From Dyadobacter tibetensis Y620-1 (GTDB taxonomy: Bacteria > Bacteroidota > Bacteroidia > Cytophagales > Spirosomataceae): DNA of 64,000 nt. Shown here in pieces: positions 45,838 through 55,070 of the stretch. Each line of letters begins with the position of its first letter. Position 1 is the stretch's first letter. A program made the translations under genes and the position numbers. The notes below the pieces were generated by a model that was not told the origin of the DNA, made no database searches, and was given only the letters and a program-made list of their open reading frames with translations. The stretch covers positions 1 through 64,000 of the forward strand of contig NZ_AZQN01000001.1 in the NCBI RefSeq assembly GCF_000566685.1, given 5' to 3'.

Positions 45838-47625
45838 ATGAAATATCTTTTTAAATCTTTCGGGTTCTTCTTGATTCTCCTCGCCAGTGTTTCATCGATC
45901 AAAGCCCAAAATCCTAATGTGGTTTTTATTTTGACCGATGATCAGGGCTATGGTGATATTGGTGCACATGGTAATAAGAATATCAAAACTCCTCACCTTG
46001 ACGCTCTTTACAGGAATAGCATTCGGTTTACCGACTTTCATGTGGCTACTACCTGTGCTCCATCACGGTCGGGTCTGTTAACGGGTAAGTATTGCAATCG
46101 GGTAGGTGTATGGCATACCATCTTGGGTCGGCAGATCTTGGCTCGGGAGGAAAAAACCATTGCCGAATTATTTCAGAAAGCAGGTTATAGAACCGGTATA
46201 TTTGGTAAATGGCATCTCGGAGATAATTATCCCTACCGTCCCCAGGATCGTGGTTTCGACGAAACTTTAATTCATGGCGGCGGGGGTATTACCCAGGCTC
46301 CGGACTATTGGAATAACGACTATTTTGATGATGTATATCTGCATAATGGGAAACCCAAAAAGTTTGAAGGTTACTGCAACGACGTCTGGTTTGAAGAGGC
46401 AACAAGTTTCATCTTAAAAAATAAGAAGAAACCATTTTTTTGCTATATCCCTACCAACTCACCTCATGGCCCATACCATATTGAAGACGCGTTTAGTGCG
46501 CCTTATAAAAATAACCCTGAGATCCCCAATCCAAATTTCTACGGGATGATCACAAATATTGACCAGCAGGTTGGTAAGCTTATCGACCGCTTGAAAAAAG
46601 AAGGCCTTTACGAGAATACAATTTTCGTATTTATGACAGATAATGGCACTGCAGCTGGAGTAAAGTTTGGAAAGGATAATGCAGTGGTCTCCGGTTTCAA
46701 TGCCGGTATGAGAGGTACCAAAGGGTCACCCTATGAGGGCGGGCATCGGGTACCCTTTTATCTGCATTGGGCCAAAGGGGGTTATAATAAAGGGCAGGAT
46801 ATCGACCAGCTCGCGGCCTATACCGATTTTATGCCTACACTTCTCGACTTATGTGGACTCAAAAATGCTACACCAGAGAAATTAGATGGAAATAGTTTAT
46901 TGCCTATCTTAAAAAATCAAGCTTCCTCCTGGCCCGATCGTACTTTCGTAGTCGATGTGCAAAGGGAAGAAAACCTTGTTAAGTACAAGCAATATTCGGT
47001 AATGACTACCGACTGGAGATTGGTGAATGGTAAGGAACTTTACAAGATTAAAACTGATCCGGGCCAAACCACCAACCTTGCTGGAAATAATCCGCAGAAA
47101 GTGGCAGAGCTTAAAGCAGCTTATGAAGATTGGTGGAAAATCAACTCTGAGCGTGAAGATGAATTTAGTAGAGTAATTATCGGCTCTAAATTCGAAAATC
47201 CAACAGCCCTGACTTCCCATGATATCCATGTCGAAGCCAAAGATTACCCCGCCTGGAACCAAATGCAGGTACGTGCCGGGGCAGGGGCCAACGGATACTG
47301 GGCCTTAGAAGTAAGTGAATCGGGGCAATATGACATCGAACTTCGACGCTACCCGGTAGAAAGTAAACTGGCCCTAGGAGCCTCGGCTCCCGAAGGGGAT
47401 CGGGTGCCCGGAGGTTCACCTTATCGTCCGGGAGTACCACTGAAGATTACGAAAATGAAGCTTAAAATTGGAGATAAAGTCCTGGAAAAATCGGTGCAGC
47501 CCACCGATCTTGGTGGCGTATTTCAAGTGCAGCTGCAGAAAGGCGATCTAGACCTATGGAGCTATATGGTCGACGACAGCGGGAAAGAATTGGGAGCATT
47601 TTATTTGTATATCAAGAAAAGGTAA
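45838..47625 (+). CDS. Family S1 arylsulfatase-type enzyme with C-terminal beta domain
   Basis: This 595-residue exported sulfatase (signal to SIKAQN) has ILTDDQGYGD, the formylglycine motif TTCAPSRSG with Cys73, GKWHLGD and FMTDNGTAAG. About residues 460-595 form an extra beta-rich domain (ANGYWALEVSESGQYDIELRRYP) seen in some Bacteroidota arylsulfatases. It should desulfate algal galactan fragments. A strong terminator follows, so it is transcribed apart from the GH16 at 47701. Confidence 0.9.
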   Translation: MKYLFKSFGFFLILLASVSSIKAQNPNVVFILTDDQGYGDIGAHGNKNIKTPHLDALYRNSIRFTDFHVATTCAPSRSGLLTGKYCNRVGVWHTILGRQILAREEKTIAELFQKAGYRTGIFGKWHLGDNYPYRPQDRGFDETLIHGGGGITQAPDYWNNDYFDDVYLHNGKPKKFEGYCNDVWFEEATSFILKNKKKPFFCYIPTNSPHGPYHIEDAFSAPYKNNPEIPNPNFYGMITNIDQQVGKLIDRLKKEGLYENTIFVFMTDNGTAAGVKFGKDNAVVSGFNAGMRGTKGSPYEGGHRVPFYLHWAKGGYNKGQDIDQLAAYTDFMPTLLDLCGLKNATPEKLDGNSLLPILKNQASSWPDRTFVVDVQREENLVKYKQYSVMTTDWRLVNGKELYKIKTDPGQTTNLAGNNPQKVAELKAAYEDWWKINSEREDEFSRVIIGSKFENPTALTSHDIHVEAKDYPAWNQMQVRAGAGANGYWALEVSESGQYDIELRRYPVESKLALGASAPEGDRVPGGSPYRPGVPLKITKMKLKIGDKVLEKSVQPTDLGGVFQVQLQKGDLDLWSYMVDDSGKELGAFYLYIKKR

Positions 47626-47629
47626 TTCC

Positions 47630-47673
47630 TTGCCCCTTGAGCCCGTTTACTTTTGAGCGGGTTCAAGGGGCAA
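47630..47673 (+). terminator. Strong hairpin terminator after sulfatase
   Basis: TTGCCCCTTGAGCCCG (47630-47645) pairs with CGGGTTCAAGGGGCAA (47658-47673) with one G-U pair around a 12-base loop. A T-rich stretch follows at 47681-47699. It begins 5 bases after the sulfatase stop. Confidence 0.85.
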
Positions 47674-47700
47674 TACAAAGATTTTATTTATATATTTTTC

Positions 47701-48924
47701 ATGATGAAAAGGATAGTATACCTGCAATTGTTATTGTTATGGGCATGGATGGGCTATGCCCAACCCCCTGCTCCACCCGCTGGAAAAAGATGGGTGCTTA
47801 ATGAAGCATTTTCTGACGAGTTTAATGGCGCTTCGCTCGATACCACCAAATGGCTCGACCACCACCCTTCTTGGAGAGGCCGACCTCCCGGATTATTCTT
47901 GCCTTCACAGGTGTCAGTAGCCGATGGATATCTCCAGTTAAAAGGTGGAAAAATGATGCGGGATAGCATCATTACGAGTGCCTCGGGAGAAAAACTCCTA
48001 TTCAATATCGCGAGTGGTATAGTGGTCTCTAAGTCTAATGATGCCTATTTTGGCTATTATGAATGCCGATTCAAGGCAGCCAAAACCACCATGTCCTCTA
48101 CCTTTTGGCTTTCGACTAGTGGTAATACCGATGGCCCCAATGACTGTAAAGATAAGTACGGTTTAGAACTGGATATCCAGGAATGCATCGGTCGGGAAGG
48201 GAATTTTGATGGCAAGTGGTTCGCCAAGGGAATGCATTCCAATGGTCATTTTTGGTATACTGACTGTCAAGGCATCCGACACGACTACCGTTCTCCCGAA
48301 GTTAGGTTTCCCTCTGACAAATTGGAGTCCGCTGATTTTAATATTTATGGCGGCTGGTGGCGTGACGAAAGTAGTGCGAGCTTCTATTATAATCAGTCAG
48401 ATCCTAAGCATATGCACTTTTACGACAAAGTGAAAACCAAGCCTTTCGACCAACCAATGACCATGCGCCTCGCCTCTGAAACGTATCCAGCACCATGGAT
48501 TGCCTTGCCAACGGATGAAGAGCTAGCTGATTCTACGAAGAATATCTGCTATTACGATTGGGTCCGATCATACTACCTGGTCGATATTGATGAACCTTCT
48601 AAACCTCAGAATCTGAAAAAAGGAAGTAATCCGGAAGCCAAGAGCATCCTTAAAACTAGTTCTCCCCTTTGGACCATGTTTCCTGACAGCGCATTTGTGA
48701 AAACAATAGAAGGAAATGTACCAGCCCAGGACTCTATTTCGATTACTTATATGGCACCGTCGGATAGAGAATTACGGATAGCGATAATTAATAGACGGGG
48801 AGATCTATTAGGAGAGCAAAAGGTTGAGGTATACGCTGGATATGGCACGAAAAACATGGCCATCTCCAATCCTTTATACAGCAGAGAATGCACCTTTAAG
48901 GCTACCCTACATCCACTCAAGTAA
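47701..48924 (+). CDS. GH16 porphyranase/agarase-type enzyme with C-terminal domain
   Basis: I chose ATG 47701 because it begins a signal peptide (MMKRIVYLQLLLLWAWMGYA); the reading frame extends to 47653 through the terminator. The 407-residue protein has a GH16 domain with ELDIQE (Glu156, Asp158, Glu161) and YYDWVRSYYLV. About residues 315-407 form an additional beta domain absent from the paralogue at 26120. It is expected to cut agar or porphyran chains outside the cell. It stands alone between the sulfatase terminator and the gntR gene. Confidence 0.9.
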   Translation: MMKRIVYLQLLLLWAWMGYAQPPAPPAGKRWVLNEAFSDEFNGASLDTTKWLDHHPSWRGRPPGLFLPSQVSVADGYLQLKGGKMMRDSIITSASGEKLLFNIASGIVVSKSNDAYFGYYECRFKAAKTTMSSTFWLSTSGNTDGPNDCKDKYGLELDIQECIGREGNFDGKWFAKGMHSNGHFWYTDCQGIRHDYRSPEVRFPSDKLESADFNIYGGWWRDESSASFYYNQSDPKHMHFYDKVKTKPFDQPMTMRLASETYPAPWIALPTDEELADSTKNICYYDWVRSYYLVDIDEPSKPQNLKKGSNPEAKSILKTSSPLWTMFPDSAFVKTIEGNVPAQDSISITYMAPSDRELRIAIINRRGDLLGEQKVEVYAGYGTKNMAISNPLYSRECTFKATLHPLK

Positions 48925-49051
48925 AATTTCATACAGTGGGAGTTGTGTCCAAACACGCTCATACTCTAGAAGTAATCTTCCAAAGCTTTTACCGCTGAGT
49001 CTGATTAATAATTAAAAATCACAGTATTTTAGAAATATAATACCAATTATA

Positions 49052-49090
49052 TTGGATTATTCACTGTGTTTTTTATTTTTGTATACAAAA
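49052..49090 (+). promoter_or_regulatory. gntR promoter with overlapping 14-bp palindrome
   Basis: TTG at 49052-49054, 19 bases, then TATTTTTG at 49074-49081 (TAnnTTTG). The perfect palindrome TTTTGTATACAAAA (49077-49090) overlaps the minus-7 box, ten bases before the ATG. Autorepression by the GntR protein is the simplest reading. A site with the same core and the same placement lies at the araC-type gene (24456-24469). Confidence 0.75.
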
Positions 49091-49100
49091 TACAATATAC

Positions 49101-49733
49101 ATGATTAGTCATAGTGATTTAAGTCAGCTGGCATTTCTGGAATTAAAACGTCAGATTCTTAATGGTGAGCTAGCCAGGGGTGAGAAGCTCGTTCAGGAAC
49201 GTATTGCTGAGCAATTGGGCATTAGTCGTATGCCGCTTCATAAGGCCTTTCAGATGCTGGAGGGAGAGTTTCTTGTGGAAGCCATACCACGACGTGGTTA
49301 TTTTGTTAAGAAATTTGAGTTCCAGGAGTTGATAGATGCCTTCGAGTGCCGGGAAGTCCTAGAAGGACTGGCCGCTCGCAAATTAGCCCTACGTCCCGAT
49401 CACAAGGATATCGCAGAAACCTTATTCGCTATTTTCGAGCCCTTTGTCAACCAAAGGAATATTGATTCGGATGCCTATAGGCTACAAGATCAATTATTCC
49501 ATAATACCATCAGGAGACTGTCGGACAACGCCGTACTTAAAAAACTAGATGCATTAGGTAATTATCTTCAGATGACTTTTTCATTGGGCCTGGTACGTCA
49601 ACCTATAGAAACGCTTCATGAGCATTTGTCGATTATAGATGCCATCAGAAAAGGCGATGGTGAGCGCTCGGAAGCCTTGATACGGATGCATGCAAATAAA
49701 ACCATTCAGAAACTAGTAAATACGAATCAATGA
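49101..49733 (+). CDS. GntR-family (FCD-type) transcriptional repressor
   Basis: The 210-residue protein has an N-terminal winged helix (LKRQILNGELARGEKLVQERIAEQLGISRMPLHKAFQ, family-typical) and a C-terminal all-helical FCD ligand domain (FECREVLEGLAARKLAL, DQLFHNTIRRLS, EHLSIIDAIRKGD). FCD regulators usually sense sugar acids or other carboxylates. It heads the 49101-56948 operon and overlaps the next gene by 4 bases (ATGA). Its promoter carries a palindrome, and so does that of the araC-type gene, so it may link two parts of the locus. Confidence 0.92.
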   Translation: MISHSDLSQLAFLELKRQILNGELARGEKLVQERIAEQLGISRMPLHKAFQMLEGEFLVEAIPRRGYFVKKFEFQELIDAFECREVLEGLAARKLALRPDHKDIAETLFAIFEPFVNQRNIDSDAYRLQDQLFHNTIRRLSDNAVLKKLDALGNYLQMTFSLGLVRQPIETLHEHLSIIDAIRKGDGERSEALIRMHANKTIQKLVNTNQ

Positions 49734-50782
49734 AAACGTACAGTATAGCCGTAATAAATGGCGATGGAATAGGACAGGAAATTGTACCCCTGGCAGCGCA
49801 AGTCATGCAGGTTGCCGCATCCAAGCACGGCATTCAAATGCAAACCACGAATTTCCCATATGGCGCCGGTTACTATATGGAGCATAGTGATTTTATGTCT
49901 CCCGAAGGTTTGGGAGCACTGAAAAAGTTTGACGCCATCCTATTTGGTGCCGTTGGGCTTCCCGAGGTTGATGACACCCTTCCCTTCAAAATGTTTACCA
50001 ATAAGGTTCGAACCGCATTTAAACAATATGTAAATTATCGTCCGGTCCGGTTGTTGGACGGAGTTCAGAGTCCACTCCGGAATAAAACCCAGGAGGATAT
50101 TGATTTTATCGTAGTAAGGGAGAACAACGAAGGCGAATTCGTTCAAAATGGCCGACAGATGTACCCTGATGAATCCTACGGATTTGCTACGGATACTAGT
50201 CTTTTTACTCGAGTAGGTATTGAGCGAATCGCTCATTATTCATTTCAACTTGCCAGAAAGCGTAGAAGTAAAGTTACCAATGTCACCAAATCCAACACCA
50301 TGATTAACACCTTGGCCTATTGGGATCGTGTGATACAGGAAGTTGCCGACCAGTATCCAGACGTTGCATATCACAAAATGTATATTGATGCGGCCACGGC
50401 CAATTTTGTTCTTCATCCGGAGTATTTTGATGTGGTACTTACAACGAATATGTTAGGAGATATTTTGTCGGATCTGGGAGGAGCCATCATGGGCAGTTTG
50501 GGTTTTGGACCCAGTGGAAATATCAATCCGGAAAAGACTTTTCCTTCAATGTTTGAACCCATTCATGGTTCGGCACCAGATATCGCTGGTAAGGGGATTG
50601 CTAATCCCATAGGGCAGATTTGGTCAGTCGCTATTATGCTTGAACATTTGGGAGAGAAAGAAGCCGCCACCTCCATTATATCGGCCATTAACCAAACCAC
50701 GGCCGAAGGTATTTTGACCAGTGATGTAGGAGGAAAGAGCTCGACCCGGGAGGTAGCTCAAGCTATTATCGATCGGATATGA
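49730..50782 (+). CDS. Tartrate/isopropylmalate dehydrogenase-family beta-decarboxylating dehydrogenase
   Basis: This 350-residue enzyme has NGDGIGQEIVP, VVRENNEGEF, and the metal-binding DAATANFVLHPEYFDVVLTTN with MLGDILSDLGG. The family (isocitrate, isopropylmalate, D-malate and tartrate dehydrogenases) oxidises a 2-hydroxyacid and removes CO2. It is closest in style to tartrate/D-malate dehydrogenases. Its partners are a DUF1537 kinase and a cyclase-type hydrolase, so the substrate may be a four-carbon sugar acid or its phosphate. Overlaps on both sides (4 bases) show tight operon coupling. Confidence 0.82.
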   Translation: MKTYSIAVINGDGIGQEIVPLAAQVMQVAASKHGIQMQTTNFPYGAGYYMEHSDFMSPEGLGALKKFDAILFGAVGLPEVDDTLPFKMFTNKVRTAFKQYVNYRPVRLLDGVQSPLRNKTQEDIDFIVVRENNEGEFVQNGRQMYPDESYGFATDTSLFTRVGIERIAHYSFQLARKRRSKVTNVTKSNTMINTLAYWDRVIQEVADQYPDVAYHKMYIDAATANFVLHPEYFDVVLTTNMLGDILSDLGGAIMGSLGFGPSGNINPEKTFPSMFEPIHGSAPDIAGKGIANPIGQIWSVAIMLEHLGEKEAATSIISAINQTTAEGILTSDVGGKSSTREVAQAIIDRI

Positions 50783-51405
50783 GAGCCGTAGATCTTACTT
50801 TGCCTTATTCGGAAAAGTTGAGAGGATTTGCTCAGAAGCCAGCCAAAACCTTACTTCAGGATGGCTGGAATGCAACTACATTGACCATCTATTCTCATGC
50901 CGGAACCCATATGGATGCTCCTAAACACTTTGGTGTTGGTACCCAGTCCATAGATCAATTCGATGTTTCCCGGTTTATAGTAGAGAAAGCGTGGGTAGTC
51001 GATTTGAGCCACGTTGCTGAAAAGGCATTGTTAGAGGTGCAGGACCTTGGGACTATTCCGGAAAAGCTAGTCCCGGGGGATGCTATTTTACTACGAACCG
51101 ATTGGTATCTTCGTCTGGGGACGGAGGCTTATCGGGATATGCTTCCCCGGATCAGTGAGGAGCTGGCTCATTGGATAGTTGACAGAGGAGTCAGTATAAT
51201 AGGGGTGGAAACACCCTCTGTGGCCGATGTTCATAATCTGAAAGAGGTAACTCGAATTCATCAGATATTACTTGAAACAGTGATCATTATTGAAGGTCTA
51301 GCTTTCTTAGATGCCATTGATCAACCCTACGTCAAACTTCTGGCTTTTCCATTAAAAATCGAAAATGGGGATGGCGCACCCTGTAGGGTTATTGCGCTTC
51401 AGTAA
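50779..51405 (+). CDS. Cyclase-family metal-dependent hydrolase
   Basis: The 208-residue protein belongs to the putative cyclase / kynurenine formamidase-like family; the metal motif is HAGTHMDAPKHF. Characterised members hydrolyse amides or lactone-like rings. Within this operon a role in opening a sugar lactone made by the Gfo/Idh/MocA oxidoreductase is a reasonable idea but unproven. It overlaps the dehydrogenase gene by 4 bases; an 82-base gap follows before the kinase gene. Confidence 0.82.
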   Translation: MRAVDLTLPYSEKLRGFAQKPAKTLLQDGWNATTLTIYSHAGTHMDAPKHFGVGTQSIDQFDVSRFIVEKAWVVDLSHVAEKALLEVQDLGTIPEKLVPGDAILLRTDWYLRLGTEAYRDMLPRISEELAHWIVDRGVSIIGVETPSVADVHNLKEVTRIHQILLETVIIIEGLAFLDAIDQPYVKLLAFPLKIENGDGAPCRVIALQ

Positions 51406-51487
51406 TTGGATTTTACTCTGACTGAAAAGTCTGGCTTGTTTTGGAAATTCAAGGGTTCGTATACATAATACCGTTAATTCGTAACGC

Positions 51488-52783
51488 ATGTCATTCACAA
51501 GAACGATTATTGTCCTGGACGACGATCCTACAGGAACGCAGACAGTGCATCATATACCGGTTCTGACGGGCTGGTCGGACCGAGAAATTCAGGAGGAATA
51601 CGAAAGAGGAACAGCATTGTTTTTTATTCTAACCAACAGTCGTGCCTTTTCTCTTAGCGAGGCAAAGAAGATCAATTATGACATCGGCAGGGTCATTGCA
51701 AATCTGCCGGGCCCTACTTGGATCATCAGTCGGGGGGACTCTACATTAAGAGGACATTTTCCTGGTGAAACGGATGCTCTCTCCGAGGGTTTAGGCTGGG
51801 GGACCGACTTTTTATACGTATTAATTCCAGCCTTTTTCGAAGGGAAGCGTTTCACCCATCAAGATATACACTATCTGATAGAAGGGGGGGAATGGGTGCC
51901 AGTGGGAGAAACTCCCTATGCCAGGGATTTAAGTTTCGGATTTAAAAGTTCCAATCTGCGAGACTGGGTCATGGAAAAATCCCAGGGAAGCATCGGGCCC
52001 GATCAGATTCATTCACTCAGGGTAGAGGATTTGGAAGCGATGAATTTGGAGGAAATACGTGAAAGAATACTTGAGACGCCCGCCTTACTGATTGTCAACG
52101 CACTCGGTCCAAAACATCTCGACCGGTTTGTAGAAGCAGCGGAGGGCTGCGATCGGCGGATAATATTTCGAACTGCAGCCTCTTTTGTAGCATCGGCAGG
52201 CCATATCTCTCAGCAAGAACTTCTAACCAGTAAGGACTTAAAAGCTGAAATAAAGGGTAATGGAGGTGGGTTGGTGGTTGTAGGCTCTCATGTCCCCAAA
52301 ACCAACGCACAGCTAAAGGTATTATTGAAAACCGATATTATAGGCGTCGAATTTGAAGTTATTAAATATTTTAACCATCCCCATACCTATCTGACAGACA
52401 TAGTCCATAAAGTGGAAAAGCATCTCAAATCTGGTATGCATGTAGTACTTTACACGAGTCGGACAGTGCTTGCCGGCTCTGACGAACAGGATAGCCTGCA
52501 TGTAAGCACAAAGATATCTGAAGGGCTGGTAGCGGTGGTGGCAAACCTAGCAACTCACCCTTCATTTCTGATAGCCAAAGGAGGAATCACTTCCAGTGAT
52601 ATTGCTACCAAGGCCCTATCGATCAAGAGGGCACTGGTACTTGGTCAATTATTGCCTGGCGTTCCCGTATGGGAGGCCGACGCCACCTCACGCTTTCCTG
52701 GATTGCAATATGTTATTTTTCCGGGAAACGTTGGTGAAGAAGACAGTTTGTTTCAAGCCTATCAAAAAATACGAAATGACTAA
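51488..52783 (+). CDS. DUF1537 four-carbon sugar-acid kinase
   Basis: This 431-residue kinase has the N-terminal DDDPTGTQTVH motif, SRGDSTLRGHF, and in the C-terminal nucleotide-binding domain GSHVPKTNAQL and KGGITSSDIATKAL. Characterised family members phosphorylate threonate, erythronate or 3-oxo-tetronate at O4. Such kinases usually pair with a PdxA2-type dehydrogenase or an aldolase; here the only candidate is the isopropylmalate-dehydrogenase-like gene. The 3' end overlaps the MFS gene by 8 bases. A GTATAC-centred site at about 51457-51468 lies upstream and may be a weak operator. Confidence 0.88.
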   Translation: MSFTRTIIVLDDDPTGTQTVHHIPVLTGWSDREIQEEYERGTALFFILTNSRAFSLSEAKKINYDIGRVIANLPGPTWIISRGDSTLRGHFPGETDALSEGLGWGTDFLYVLIPAFFEGKRFTHQDIHYLIEGGEWVPVGETPYARDLSFGFKSSNLRDWVMEKSQGSIGPDQIHSLRVEDLEAMNLEEIRERILETPALLIVNALGPKHLDRFVEAAEGCDRRIIFRTAASFVASAGHISQQELLTSKDLKAEIKGNGGGLVVVGSHVPKTNAQLKVLLKTDIIGVEFEVIKYFNHPHTYLTDIVHKVEKHLKSGMHVVLYTSRTVLAGSDEQDSLHVSTKISEGLVAVVANLATHPSFLIAKGGITSSDIATKALSIKRALVLGQLLPGVPVWEADATSRFPGLQYVIFPGNVGEEDSLFQAYQKIRND

Positions 52784-54032
52784 ACTGCCCACCCGTTACC
52801 GACTAGTTGCTACCACGTTTTCTCTGACCATCCTGTTATATATCGATAGGGTGTGTATCTCGGCGGCCAAGGATCCAATAACGGCGGGATTAGGCTTATC
52901 CGACACTCAATTTGGCTGGATATTATCGGCCTTTGCCCTTGGCTATGCCTTATGTCAGACTCCTTCGGGGCAGTTGGTAGATAGCAAAGGCCCCCATCTG
53001 GTATTGGCAGTAATTGTGTCGTTATGGTCGATCATGACCGCGTTGACCGCTTCAGCCTGGAACTATCTGTCTATGCTGATTATTAGATTCCTTTTTGGAG
53101 CGGGGGAGGCGGGGGCTTTTCCCGGAATTTCCAAGTCCACGCTGGCCTGGATCCCCCTCTCTGAAAGGGGAATAGTGACCGGTATCAATTTCTCTGGTAG
53201 TCGGTTGGGCGCAGCCTTTGCCATGCCTTTGGTAGTGATTATGTTAGATGCCTTTGGCTGGCGCTGGACCTTCATTTTGCTAGGGGCCATTGGAGTAGGG
53301 TGGGCATTGTACTGGTATTGGTGGTTTCGTGACAGTCCGGAAGATCACCCATCTGTCAGTGAAAAGGAATTGGACCTTATATTAAAAAACCGTCAGCAGA
53401 TTGAGCGACATACCAAAATGTTGCCCATGCGGAATCTTTTGGCCAATGCTCCCGTATGGTGGGCCATGCTTCAATATTTTAGTAGTAATTATATCTTTTT
53501 CTTCTGTCTTACCTGGCTCTTTCCTTTCCTGAAAACCAAGTATCAGATGGATGATCTGGAGGTGAGCTATTGGGTTATGTTGCCATTCCTTGCCGGTGCA
53601 CTAGGTAATTACTTTTCTGGGTTTTTGGTAGATTATTTATTTAAAAATTTAAACCTTACCCGTTCTCGTCAAGTGCCGGCCATCATCGGGTTTTCTCTTA
53701 TTGTTTTAGGATTATGGGGTAACCTCTATACTTCTACCATTTATGGATCTATTGCCTGGTTATCGCTCGCAATTTTTGGGGCGGATATGACCTTGAGCCC
53801 TTCCTGGTCCTACTGTATCGATGTTGGAAGAGAATATGCAGGAACCCTGTCGGGCACCATGAATATGGCGGGAAACTTGGGTTCCTTTTTGACTGCCCTC
53901 GCTTTTCCCTATCTACAAGCCTGGACGGGAGATGAAGATACCTTTTTCTACGTGGGAATAGGATTGGCCCTAGTGGCTATTTATAGTTGGACGCAAATGA
54001 ACGCAGCATTTCCGCTGAAAAATAATGAATAA
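52776..54032 (+). CDS. MFS anion:cation symporter (hexuronate/sugar-acid transporter type)
   Basis: Start at ATG 52776 (MTKLPTRYRLVATTF) overlaps the kinase end by 8 bases. The 418-residue, twelve-helix protein resembles ExuT/GudP/DgoT-type transporters (ILLYIDRVCISAA, LGLSDTQFGWILSAFALGYAL, RFLFGAGEAGAFPGISK). It is expected to import a sugar acid, which agrees with the FCD-type regulator and the kinase. Confidence 0.9.
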   Translation: MTKLPTRYRLVATTFSLTILLYIDRVCISAAKDPITAGLGLSDTQFGWILSAFALGYALCQTPSGQLVDSKGPHLVLAVIVSLWSIMTALTASAWNYLSMLIIRFLFGAGEAGAFPGISKSTLAWIPLSERGIVTGINFSGSRLGAAFAMPLVVIMLDAFGWRWTFILLGAIGVGWALYWYWWFRDSPEDHPSVSEKELDLILKNRQQIERHTKMLPMRNLLANAPVWWAMLQYFSSNYIFFFCLTWLFPFLKTKYQMDDLEVSYWVMLPFLAGALGNYFSGFLVDYLFKNLNLTRSRQVPAIIGFSLIVLGLWGNLYTSTIYGSIAWLSLAIFGADMTLSPSWSYCIDVGREYAGTLSGTMNMAGNLGSFLTALAFPYLQAWTGDEDTFFYVGIGLALVAIYSWTQMNAAFPLKNNE

Positions 54033-55047
54033 ATTGAAAGGAGTAGTGATAGGTGCCGGCTATTTTAGTGATTTTCACTATGATGCCTGGTCGCGAATGC
54101 CAGAAGTAGAGATTCTGGCTTTGGCCGATACCAATTGTCAGAACGCCAGATTGATGCAAGAAAAATATAAAATCGAGGCTGTTTACGAGGACTATCTGCA
54201 CATGGTCATGGAGATAAAGCCAGATTTTGTAGATATTGTGACCCCCCCAGCTACCCATCTGGACATCGTATCTGAGCTTGCAGGGATGGGTATCCCTATG
54301 ATCTGTCAGAAACCCCTGGCACCTAGCTTGGAAGAAGCCAAACAGTTGGTAGGTTTGGTAGAATCGACGGCTGTGCCCTTTATGGTTCACGAAAATTTTC
54401 GCTTCCAGCCCTGGCACCAGGAGATTCAAAAATTAGTGGCAGAAGGCACCATCGGGGAAATTCATAACATAAACTTTCATTCTAGAATGGGAGATGGCTG
54501 GGGGCCTGATGCCTACCTGTCTCGTCAGCCCTATTTTCGGGAGTATGATCGACTATTAATTTATGAAACAGGAATCCATTTTATTGATTTGATACGCTTC
54601 TATGGAGGAGAAATAGTAGCGGGGATGGCCAAAATCCGTAGACTCAATCCTGCAATACGCGGTGAAGATAGGGTGCTTATGCATTTTGAAACGGAAAGAG
54701 GTATCTGGGCACAGTGGGACGCTAATCGGTACAACGAGCCCGATACTTCCAATAGTAGATATACCTTTTGTAGAATGGAAATTGAAGGGTATCAAGGTAC
54801 CATAGGATTGGATTATCAAGGTAATATTACAATTCAGAAATTGGGACAACTAAAGGAGCAGCATTCTTACAGCCCCAGCAACCAAGGTTTCGCAGGGGAC
54901 AGTTGTCTGGCTACTCAACGACATTTTATCCAGGGGTTATCAGGTGGTGCCAAATTCGAAACCAACGGGTTATTTTATTTGGAAAATCTTAAAATTCAAG
55001 AATTGGCCTACCAGTCGGCTATAGAGGGGCAGCCATTTAAAGTATAA
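54025..55047 (+). CDS. Gfo/Idh/MocA-family oxidoreductase
   Basis: The 340-residue NAD(P)-dependent enzyme has a Rossmann start (GVVIGAGYFSDFHYDAW), ICQKPLAPS in place of the common EKPLA (Glu to Gln) and the C-terminal beta-sheet domain with FINL-like YETGIHFIDLIRFYGG. Family members oxidise or reduce sugars and cyclitols. It could form a lactone or a keto-sugar feeding the hydrolase and kinase of this operon. It overlaps the MFS gene by 8 bases and is followed by the DUF5060-type gene after 23 bases. Confidence 0.85.
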   Translation: MNKLKGVVIGAGYFSDFHYDAWSRMPEVEILALADTNCQNARLMQEKYKIEAVYEDYLHMVMEIKPDFVDIVTPPATHLDIVSELAGMGIPMICQKPLAPSLEEAKQLVGLVESTAVPFMVHENFRFQPWHQEIQKLVAEGTIGEIHNINFHSRMGDGWGPDAYLSRQPYFREYDRLLIYETGIHFIDLIRFYGGEIVAGMAKIRRLNPAIRGEDRVLMHFETERGIWAQWDANRYNEPDTSNSRYTFCRMEIEGYQGTIGLDYQGNITIQKLGQLKEQHSYSPSNQGFAGDSCLATQRHFIQGLSGGAKFETNGLFYLENLKIQELAYQSAIEGQPFKV

Positions 55048-55070
55048 TTCAATATTCACTTAATTTAAAA

